Made by a program: the position numbers and the translations under genes. The notes under the pieces were generated by a model. It worked only from the letters and a program-made list of their open reading frames with translations. It did no database searches and was not told where the DNA came from. DNA of 11,038 nucleotides from CAYUUP01 sp964447925 (GTDB lineage Bacteria; Bacillota; Clostridia; Oscillospirales; Oscillospiraceae): NCBI GenBank assembly GCA_964447925.1, contig CAYUUP010000055.1, forward strand, positions 1 to 11,038, given 5' to 3'. Of this stretch, positions 5,776-11,038 are shown piece after piece; the first letter of the stretch is position 1; every line of letters starts with the position of its first letter.

Positions 5776-5890
5776 CTGTCAATCGAACAGGTGAGAGAAT
5801 ATTTCCGGGGGCCGGACATAGAGGACCGGGTTAGAAGATAACGGGTCCAGCGCCACAGCGGAACTGGCGGCGCAGGCAGTAGGCTGGCCC
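5776..5890 (+). pseudogene. Remnant of a YbaK/EbsC-family tRNA-editing protein (N-terminus only)
   Basis: From 5776 the sequence reads L-SIEQVREYFRGPDIEDRV and then meets a TAA at 5839. Moving to the +1 frame at 5831 it continues LEDNGSSATAELAAQAVGW. Joined, this matches what I know of the N-terminus of clostridial YbaK/EbsC proteins: a start like MSIEQVREYF, then EDRV, then SSAT-ELAAQA-G. Those proteins hydrolyse mischarged aminoacyl-tRNA such as Cys-tRNA(Pro). Three lesions are visible. The start codon is CTG where ATG is expected, although GGAGG lies 8 bases upstream. One base is lost near 5830. The similarity stops at about 5884-5890, so some 100 residues of the usual ~155 are missing. 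The family match is from memory and needs a database search. Confidence 0.6.
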
Positions 5891-6014
5891 AATTCTAACA
5901 TAAGATTATTGCAATAAATTCCTTTTTTAAAATTTCTGCCTGAATGGGTGTGCGGCTTCTTTTTCAACGCCGGAAAATCAAGCAATTTCCTGATGATAGA
6001 ACTAGGAACGCCTA

Positions 6015-6043
6015 TTGATTCGGAGGTTCCTTATACTTATCTT
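6015..6043 (+). promoter_or_regulatory. Weak candidate promoter close to glyA
   Basis: TTGATT (6015-6020), 17 bases, TATCTT (6038-6043), each with two mismatches to consensus. A hairpin (AGGAAC 6004-6009 with GTTCCT 6026-6031) overlaps it. A second hairpin, CGGGTT (6062-6067) with AACCCG (6075-6080), sits in the leader about 35 bases before the glyA start. I could not match the region to a known riboswitch. Confidence 0.25.
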
Positions 6044-6113
6044 TACACGAGACACAGGCATCGGGTTTCCGTCCAACCCGTATCGCTGCTTTACCAAAGA
6101 AGGAGGCCCTTTT

Positions 6114-7364
6114 ATGATTACGGAACAGATGATGGACTTTGTGGCGGAGGCCGATCCGGAGGTGGGCGCCGCTATCCGGCAGGAATATAACCGGCAGCAG
6201 CAGAACCTTGAGTTGATCGCCTCGGAAAATGTGGTCAGCCCGGCAGTGCTGGTGTCAGCCGGCTCTGTGCTGACCAATAAATACGCCGAGGGCTATCCGG
6301 GCCGCAGATATTACGGCGGCTGTGAATATGTTGACGTAGTGGAGGAGCTGGCCAGAAGCCGGGCAAAGAGGCTTTTTGGCGCAGCTTATGCCAATGTCCA
6401 GCCCCACTCCGGCGCCTCTGCCAATCTGGCGGTCTATCAGGCTCTGTGCAAGCCCGGCGACACCGTAATGGGCATGAGTCTTGACCAGGGCGGACACTTG
6501 ACCCATGGCTCCCCGGTGAACTTCTCCGGGAAGAACTACAGCATTGTCTCTTATGGTGTTGACCCCGACACCCACCGAATCGACTACGACCAGGTGCGGA
6601 AGATAGCAAAGGAGTGCCGCCCTAAAATGATCATCGCCGGTGCCTCCGCCTATCCCCGCATCATCGACTTTTCCATTTTTGCTGACATCGCCCATGAGGT
6701 GGGGGCATACCTCTTTGTGGACATGGCTCACATCGCAGGGCTGGTGGCCGCCGATATTCATCCCAGCCCTGTCCCCTATGCGGACGTGGTGTCCACAACC
6801 ACGCATAAAACCCTCCGGGGTCCCCGAGGCGGTCTGCTGCTCACCAATGACCCTGATATCTCCAAAAAGCTGAACTCCGCCATCTTCCCCGGCTGCCAGG
6901 GCGGACCCCTGATGCACATCATCGCCGCTAAGGCAGTGGCACTGGGAGAGGCATTGAAACCGGAGTTTAAAACCTATCAGCAGCAGATTGTGAAGAACGC
7001 CGCCGCTCTGGCAGCAGCCATTCAGCAGGGCGGTCTGAATCTGGTTTCCGGCGGCACGGACAACCATCTGCTGCTGGTGGATCTGCGGCCCTCTGGCATC
7101 ACCGGCAAGGAGATGGAGCGCCGCCTGGACAATGTGTGCATCACCGCCAACAAGAACGCCATTCCCAACGATCCGGAGAAGCCCGCCGTCACCAGCGGCA
7201 TCCGCCTGGGTACCCCTGCCGTCACCAGCCGCGGCATGAAGGAGGCAGAGATGGCTGTCATCGGTCGGCTGGTCTGCCAGACCGCCCTTGACTTTGAGGG
7301 GCACGAGGATGAAATCCGGGCGGAGGTCAAAGCCCTGACGGAGCAGTATCCGCTGTACGAATGA
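6114..7364 (+). CDS. glyA: Serine hydroxymethyltransferase
   Basis: GlyA is a cytoplasmic PLP enzyme that converts serine and tetrahydrofolate into glycine and 5,10-methylene-tetrahydrofolate, feeding purine, thymidylate and methionine synthesis. The 416-residue length is typical. Family motifs appear in order: LELIASENVVSPAV (32-45), NKYAEGYPGRRYYGG (55-69), HSGASAN (98-104), DQGGHLTHGSPVNFSG (124-139), FVDMAHIAGLVAA (201-213, with the PLP-contacting Asp203), and the PLP lysine Lys232 in TTTHKTLRGPRGG. The C-terminal domain contains SGIRLGTPAVTSRG. The ATG at 6114 has AGAAGGAGG seven to eight bases upstream; the frame is open further upstream to 6015, but without the family's N-terminus or a ribosome binding site. 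It is monocistronic and ends at a strong terminator. No active-site residue seems missing. Confidence 0.97.
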   Translation: MITEQMMDFVAEADPEVGAAIRQEYNRQQQNLELIASENVVSPAVLVSAGSVLTNKYAEGYPGRRYYGGCEYVDVVEELARSRAKRLFGAAYANVQPHSGASANLAVYQALCKPGDTVMGMSLDQGGHLTHGSPVNFSGKNYSIVSYGVDPDTHRIDYDQVRKIAKECRPKMIIAGASAYPRIIDFSIFADIAHEVGAYLFVDMAHIAGLVAADIHPSPVPYADVVSTTTHKTLRGPRGGLLLTNDPDISKKLNSAIFPGCQGGPLMHIIAAKAVALGEALKPEFKTYQQQIVKNAAALAAAIQQGGLNLVSGGTDNHLLLVDLRPSGITGKEMERRLDNVCITANKNAIPNDPEKPAVTSGIRLGTPAVTSRGMKEAEMAVIGRLVCQTALDFEGHEDEIRAEVKALTEQYPLYE

Positions 7365-7385
7365 GGCCATGGTAATATAAAGGGC

Positions 7386-7422
7386 AGGGGTGCGGAGGTC
7401 AACATCTCCGCACCCCTTTTTT
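7386..7422. terminator. glyA/spoIIP convergent terminator
   Basis: AGGGGTGCGGAG (7386-7397) and CTCCGCACCCCT (7406-7417) form a perfect 12-bp GC-rich stem with an 8-base loop, followed by TTTTTT on the plus strand. It ends glyA 21 bases after its stop codon. The spoIIP stop codon on the other strand lies right against its T-run. On the minus strand the tail is only CCTTT..., so it works best for glyA. Confidence 0.9.
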
Positions 7423-8647
7423 ATTCATCCTGCTGTATTGTCCCCAGCAGTTCCAAATATACCTCCCCTGCCGCCCGGGCAAAGAGTCTCGCCCCGGCCA
7501 ATGCCTCCTGTAAGGTGTTCCCGCTGGTGCCTACCTCCACCAGCAGGGAGGCCGCTGTCAGGTGCTGGTTGAACCGCTGGGAGCGGAGATTCACCGGTCG
7601 GGCCAATGTCGGCTCCACCCCTACCAGTGCCTGCTGGAGTTTTAGAGCCACAGCGAGATTGTCCTTCCAGTTGGGGTGTGTCAACCCGCCGTCATCGGTG
7701 CCTACCACCAGCATCACTTGGGCAACCTGCTGCCCCTCCACCTCCGTCACCGCCTTGTACACTGTACCATCAGAGGCGATGAGGGCATCCCGGTGGACAT
7801 CCAGCACAATCTGAATAGAGGGATATTCTTCCAGAATGGCCTGCACCCCCGCAAGAGAACGGGCATAAGAGCCGTTATAGCTGGGATAATCATAAAGGCT
7901 GGTATCGTGGAGGGTCACAAGGCCCATGCGCTCAAACACTGTCTTCATCTCATCCCCCACCCGGAGCATATTATAATTCTCATCGGTTGTGCGGGAGTTG
8001 TCGCTCGCCTCATACTGGTCGTCGCCGCTGGGGGTATATGCCTCGGTGGCGTGGGTGTGCGTAATCAGGATCACCGGCTCTCCCTCCGCCGCCGCCGTCA
8101 GCACAACGTCCCTGCTCAGCAGGGCGGTGAGATCCACCGTTTTGCCCTCAGTGTTGTTGTTCAGCGAGATGTCATTTGCCGTCACCGTTCTGGAGGACGC
8201 CGTGATGGTGCGAGCTACCACGCCGGAGTCCTCCTCTGTTGTGGGTTCCTCTGTGGTGGCGTCATCCCCCTCTGCTGTGCTATCGGCGGCGGAGCCGTCA
8301 ACCACCAGGCTGTCCGTCTCCTTTTCCAGGCGCCCCTGCTCCAAGGCTTCGCCCTCATCCTCCGTTTCCTGCGAACTGTCCCCCTCCGCTGTGAAAGTCC
8401 ACCCGGAGGACAGCAGGACAGACTGGGACAGGGCCAGCTGCTGCCAGCCGTCCAGACCGGCACCCTCCCCCAGGCTGATGCGCTGGCCCAATTCCCCATT
8501 CAGCAGGGTCAGCGCCCACTGGCCGGTGGATGCCAGCTTGTCCACGGTTTCCGCCGCAGCCGAAAAACCGCCTTGGCTCCCAGCGCAAAAAAGGACGGCC
8601 CCAGCCGCCAAAAGTCCCAGGATGCGCCGCCACCGCATTCGTCTCAC
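7421..8647 (-). CDS. spoIIP: Stage II sporulation protein P (cell-wall amidase/endopeptidase)
   Basis: SpoIIP acts with SpoIID and SpoIIM during engulfment, cutting peptidoglycan in the mother-cell septum. The 408-residue protein has a basic N-terminus and one membrane anchor (about residues 9-24). An acidic Glu/Asp/Thr/Ser-rich linker (about 85-145) follows, then the catalytic domain. Conserved elements are ITHTHATEAYTP (metal-binding His197 and His199), DVHRDAL (283-289) and LLVEVGTSGNTLQEAL (369 onwards, with the conserved Glu near 371). GTG at 8647 is chosen as start because GGGGTGAT lies directly upstream. A TTG 39 bases earlier has no ribosome binding site and would add 13 polar residues before the anchor. 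The gene supports a spore-forming host. I found no convincing sigma-E site upstream, but I could not scan exhaustively. It is convergent with glyA and divergent from the protease gene. Confidence 0.93.
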   Translation of the reverse strand: MRRMRWRRILGLLAAGAVLFCAGSQGGFSAAAETVDKLASTGQWALTLLNGELGQRISLGEGAGLDGWQQLALSQSVLLSSGWTFTAEGDSSQETEDEGEALEQGRLEKETDSLVVDGSAADSTAEGDDATTEEPTTEEDSGVVARTITASSRTVTANDISLNNNTEGKTVDLTALLSRDVVLTAAAEGEPVILITHTHATEAYTPSGDDQYEASDNSRTTDENYNMLRVGDEMKTVFERMGLVTLHDTSLYDYPSYNGSYARSLAGVQAILEEYPSIQIVLDVHRDALIASDGTVYKAVTEVEGQQVAQVMLVVGTDDGGLTHPNWKDNLAVALKLQQALVGVEPTLARPVNLRSQRFNQHLTAASLLVEVGTSGNTLQEALAGARLFARAAGEVYLELLGTIQQDE

Positions 8648-8952
8648 AGTATCACCCCAATTCTGAATCTCGCCCCGCAACAGCAAAAACAGTGCGGAAC
8701 CATTTTTTCATACCTGATTTTATGATTGGGCTGCCGGAAATATGCCTTCACACACAGGGGATAGTTACCCTTATTCTTTCCTTAAATTTTTTCAAGCAGA
8801 ATTTAAAATTTCTTTTCCCGATTGTTCATAGTTTGGACATACCCATACTATATCATAAATATAACGTCAGGTGCGGGGGACGCCTGGCCTTCCCTCCCAA
8901 CTCCCACCGTCCTGCTCACGCAGGCCATTCAGATAAAAGGAGTGCATCAGCT
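8648..8952. other. AT-richer divergent intergenic region, spoIIP / htrA-like gene
   Basis: About 305 bases separate the two starts, with a clearly AT-rich centre (8760-8870). It must carry promoters for both directions. For the protease gene I see only weak candidates: TTGTTC (8822-8827) and TTGGAC (around 8834) ahead of TACTAT, TAAATA or TATAAC-like boxes. None has both good hexamers and correct spacing. No hairpin, repeat or additional gene is evident. Confidence 0.4.
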
Positions 8953-10560
8953 ATGTACGATGATTACAACAGCTACGGCGGCAATGATCCCGCCAATGCC
9001 GGCAATATCTACGGCGGTGGTTCCGCCAATACCGGCAGCACCTACGGCGGCGGTTCCGCTAATACCGGCAGCACCTACGGCGGCAGTTCCGCCAATGCCG
9101 GCAGCACCTACGGCGGCGGTAGCTATGGCAGCAATCCCGCCAGCGGCACCAGTCAGACAGGCGGCCAGAGCAGCTATACCAACTGCTATAATGGCTACAG
9201 CAGCGGTGGAAGCTATCAGACTGTTCCGCCCAAAAAGCCTAAGAAGCCTAAAAAGCCCATGGGCGCCGGGGCCATTATCGCTCTGTGCCTGGTCTGTGCC
9301 CTGGTGGGCGGTGCCGTGGGCGGTGGGCTGTCCCGCCTAAACGGTGGAACTGTTTCAAGTGGCAACGGCAGCTCCAACTCCAGCGGCAGCACCAGCACCA
9401 GCATCAACGTCAGCGACCGGGACGCCACTGCCGAAACGGTAAATACTAACACCGTGGCTGCCGGGACGGAGATGACCATCTCCGAAATTTATAAGACTTA
9501 CTCTGATACCATTGTCAGCATCGAAGTCCAGACCACCTCCGGCACCGGGGCGGGTACTGGCTTCGTTATCACCGAGGATGGCTACATTGTCACCTGCTAC
9601 CACGTGATAGACGGCGCCACCGCCATCGCGGTCACCTTTATTGATTCCACCAGCTATGAAGCTACCTATGTAGGAGGCGACGAGGATCAGGACATCGCCG
9701 TGTTGAAGATTGAAGCCTCTGACCTCAACACCGTGGTGTTAGGCCATTCCTCCGCCCTGAATGTGGGTGACACTGTCACCACCATTGGCAACACCCTGGG
9801 TACCTTGGCCAACACCCTGACTTCCGGTGTGGTCTCCGCCCTGGATCGCGCACTCACTATGAGCGATGGCACTGTGCTGAATGTCCTTCAGACTGACTGC
9901 ACCGTTAATTCCGGCAACTCCGGTGGCCCTCTCTTTAACCAGTATGGCGAGGTGATCGGCATTGTCAACGCCAAATACTCCAGCAGCGGCTATTCCAGCA
10001 GCACTGCCACCATTGAGGGCATCGGCTTCGCCATCCCTATTGATGATGTACAGGATAAAATCACTGATCTGATGGAATACGGCTATATCACCGGTAAGCC
10101 CTATCTGGGCATCACCGTCTCCACTGTCTCTGCTTTGAATGCCCAGCAGTTCAATATGGTGGTGGGTGCCTACGTCAACAGTGTGGAGGAGGGTTCCTGC
10201 GCTGAGACGGCCGGCCTGCAGGCAAATGACATCATCACCGCCGTGGATGGCACGGAAATCACCACTTATGAAGAACTGGTGAGTATGAAAAACAACAAGA
10301 GTGCCGGCGACACCATGGTGCTGACCGTCTACCGGAGCGGACAGTATCTCACCATTACCGTAACGCTGGATGAGTATATCCCTTCGGATAATACTGGCAC
10401 CGATGCGGATACCGACACCGATGCGGACAGCCAGACACCTGGCAGCGGCAACGGGAACAGCTATGGCTATATACCCGGTTTTGGCTTCCAGATGCCCAGT
10501 ATGCCCAGCAATGGAAGTTCAGACAGCTCTGACTCAGACAGCTCTGACGGGTCCTGGTAA
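8953..10560 (+). CDS. HtrA/DegP-type trypsin-like serine protease with PDZ domain
   Basis: This 535-residue membrane-anchored envelope quality-control protease starts with a disordered Gly/Ser/Asn/Tyr-rich cytoplasmic region containing 11-residue tandem repeats (20-57). A Lys/Pro stretch (KKPKKPKKP, 94-102) and one membrane helix (about 104-126) follow, then a Ser/Thr-rich linker. The protease domain (about 175-375) has His217 in TCYHVIDGA, Asp247 in DQDIAVLKI and Ser323 in NSGNSGGPLFN, a complete catalytic triad. A PDZ domain (about 383-475) begins at PYLGITV and includes GLQANDIITAVDG. A low-complexity Asp/Thr/Ser/Gly tail ends the protein. HtrA proteins degrade or refold damaged exported proteins. 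Start ATG 8953 follows AAAAGGAG; the open frame extends to 8530 only by chance. Whether it corresponds to HtrA, HtrB or YyxA of Bacillus cannot be told, so no symbol is given. Confidence 0.94.
   Translation: MYDDYNSYGGNDPANAGNIYGGGSANTGSTYGGGSANTGSTYGGSSANAGSTYGGGSYGSNPASGTSQTGGQSSYTNCYNGYSSGGSYQTVPPKKPKKPKKPMGAGAIIALCLVCALVGGAVGGGLSRLNGGTVSSGNGSSNSSGSTSTSINVSDRDATAETVNTNTVAAGTEMTISEIYKTYSDTIVSIEVQTTSGTGAGTGFVITEDGYIVTCYHVIDGATAIAVTFIDSTSYEATYVGGDEDQDIAVLKIEASDLNTVVLGHSSALNVGDTVTTIGNTLGTLANTLTSGVVSALDRALTMSDGTVLNVLQTDCTVNSGNSGGPLFNQYGEVIGIVNAKYSSSGYSSSTATIEGIGFAIPIDDVQDKITDLMEYGYITGKPYLGITVSTVSALNAQQFNMVVGAYVNSVEEGSCAETAGLQANDIITAVDGTEITTYEELVSMKNNKSAGDTMVLTVYRSGQYLTITVTLDEYIPSDNTGTDADTDTDADSQTPGSGNGNSYGYIPGFGFQMPSMPSNGSSDSSDSDSSDGSW
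9010..9120 (+). repeat. 33-bp in-frame tandem repeats in the protease gene
   Basis: Three full units (9010-9042, 9043-9075, 9076-9108) and a 12-base partial unit encode YGGGSANTGST-type 11-mers. The units differ at only a few bases, so they look recent and could gain or lose copies without breaking the frame. They lie in the disordered N-terminal region, before the membrane helix. Confidence 0.9.
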
Positions 10561-10611
10561 GGTATTACAGCAACGGCACGGATAATGTATGTTTCGCTAT
10601 ACTCTGCTTCC

Positions 10612-10652
10612 GCGACAAAGTCAGCCCTGCTTTGCAAGGCTGACTTTGTCGC
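10612..10652. repeat. Perfect 15-bp palindromic hairpin downstream of the protease gene
   Basis: Arms at 10612-10626 and 10638-10652 (core GACAAAGTCAGCC with GGCTGACTTTGTC) pair perfectly around an 11-base loop, 51 bases after the protease stop. No T-run follows directly on the plus strand; ATTTTT comes about 25 bases later. It may serve as the gene's 3' end, or be a copy of a dispersed palindromic repeat. The remaining bases of 10561-10682 hold no gene. Confidence 0.6.
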
Positions 10653-10682
10653 ATACTTGATATGAGTGGGCTTTAATTTTTG

Positions 10683-10722
10683 AAAAAAGTCGGAGCAAGC
10701 GATATAGAGCTTGCTCCGACTT
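10683..10722 (-). terminator. Terminator of the tRNA operon
   Basis: AAGTCGGAGCAAGC (10687-10700) and its exact complement (10709-10722) form a 14-bp stem with an 8-base loop. On the minus strand it is followed by TTTTTT (10683-10688, partly in the stem base). The stem begins at the CCA end of tRNA-Lys, so transcription ends immediately after the last tRNA. Confidence 0.88.
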
Positions 10723-10797
10723 GGTGACCCGTCGGGGATTCGAACCCCGGACACCCTGCTTAAAAGGCAGGTGCTCTGCCGACTGAGCTAACGGATC
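10722..10797 (-). tRNA. tRNA-Lys (anticodon TTT)
   Basis: The 76-nt gene folds into a complete cloverleaf. The acceptor stem is GATCCGT with ACGGGTC, the D arm has TTAGCTCAGTCGG, the anticodon stem CCTGC/GCAGG holds loop CTTTTAA with anticodon TTT, and the T arm is CCGGG-TTCGAAT-CCCCG. The CCA end is encoded in the DNA. It reads AAA and AAG codons. It is the last gene of a leftward tRNA cluster (His, Gln, Lys) and abuts the terminator. Confidence 0.96.
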
Positions 10798-10838
10798 ATG
10801 GGTGAGGCGGGAAAACCCGCCCCTGCAGGTGCGATTTC

Positions 10839-10913
10839 TGGCTGGGATGGCGGGACTCGAACCCACGAATGCGGGAGTCAAAGTCCCGTGCCTTACCGCT
10901 TGGCTACATCCCA
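10839..10913 (-). tRNA. tRNA-Gln (anticodon TTG)
   Basis: The 75-nt gene has acceptor stem TGGGATG with CATCCCA, beginning with U1 as usual for bacterial tRNA-Gln, a G discriminator and an encoded CCA. The anticodon stem CGGGA/TCCCG carries loop CTTTGAC with anticodon TTG. The T arm contains GTGGG-TTCGAGT-CCCGC. The 41-base spacer to tRNA-Lys contains a small GGCGGG/CCCGCC hairpin. Confidence 0.96.
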
Positions 10914-10986
10914 CCGTTGTACTCATCAAACGGGAAGAAAGCCAGAAGCTGACGATCTGACTTTCCATCCCACTTTGAAGAGGATA

Positions 10987-11038
10987 TGGGGTGGGTAAAC
11001 GGATTCGAACCGTCGGCCTCCAGTGCCACAATCTGGCG
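10987..11038 (-). tRNA. tRNA-His (anticodon GTG), 5' part outside window
   Basis: Visible are the 3' acceptor strand TACCCAC, the His-specific C73 and an encoded CCA, the T arm (GACGG-TTCGAAT-CCGTT), a 5-base variable loop, and the anticodon loop TTGTGGC with anticodon GTG (11027-11029). The anticodon stem reads CCAGA against ACTGG, which leaves an A31-A39 mismatch next to the loop where A-U is usual. The D arm and 5' acceptor strand are cut by the window edge. Confidence 0.9.

Noticed and set aside
6015..6113. Upstream extension of the glyA reading frame
   Set aside because: It has no ribosome binding site and encodes residues unlike SHMT N-termini. The ATG at 6114 has AGAAGGAGG at the right distance and gives the usual length.
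5750..6113. Known riboswitch (ZTP, THF or glycine type) upstream of glyA
   Set aside because: I looked for the conserved ZTP elements (such as the CCGCCTGGGC-like part) and the THF and glycine cores and found none. The structured part overlaps the ybaK-like remnant, which explains it better.
9010..9120. CRISPR-like regular repeat
   Set aside because: The units are contiguous without spacers, stay in frame and encode 11-residue repeats of the protease, so they are coding tandem repeats.
10467..10754. 95-codon minus-strand frame beginning MSGVRIPDG
   Set aside because: Its N-terminus is a translation of the tRNA-Lys T arm and the rest covers the terminator and palindrome. This is a typical spurious product of tRNA regions.

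Overview
The window looks like chromosome of a spore-forming member of the Clostridia, most probably an Oscillospiraceae-type gut bacterium. The evidence is a SpoIIP gene, a glgB of the short form, an HtrA with a glycine-rich cytoplasmic N-terminus, strong AGGAGG-type ribosome binding sites, canonical TTGACA/TATAAT promoters and roughly 55-60 % GC in the core genes. The genus is inference.

Layout. 1-1171 (-): N-terminal half of the glycogen branching enzyme GlgB, cut by the window edge, with a perfect-consensus promoter overlapped by an operator-like inverted repeat. 1424-2623 (+): HemW-type radical SAM protein. 2894-3466 (+): a small acidic lipoprotein ending in five 11-residue repeats. 3467-3724: hairpins, including a 20-bp perfect stem that can stop transcription from both sides. 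3725-5410 (-): an AT-richer block of three genes, namely a small lipoprotein and two membrane proteins that share the design of two membrane helices and two zinc ribbons. Its promoter has a G7-A-G6 run in the spacer. 5411-6113: a long intergenic region with a remnant of a YbaK/EbsC-type tRNA-editing gene (promoter and ribosome binding site kept; start codon, frame and 3' part lost). 6114-7364 (+): glyA, ending at a strong terminator shared with the convergent spoIIP (7421-8647, -). 8953-10560 (+): HtrA-type serine protease. 10722-11038 (-): tRNA-Lys(TTT), tRNA-Gln(TTG) and a partial tRNA-His(GTG), with a terminator directly after tRNA-Lys.

Most of the window is housekeeping: glycogen synthesis, heme trafficking, one-carbon metabolism, envelope proteolysis, engulfment in sporulation, and tRNAs. 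The genes do not form one pathway. The only accessory-looking part is 3725-5410 with the neighbouring repeat-bearing lipoprotein. I do not recognise a known defence or mobile system in it. It is the best candidate here for something undescribed, probably an envelope- or membrane-associated function, but that is inference from architecture only.
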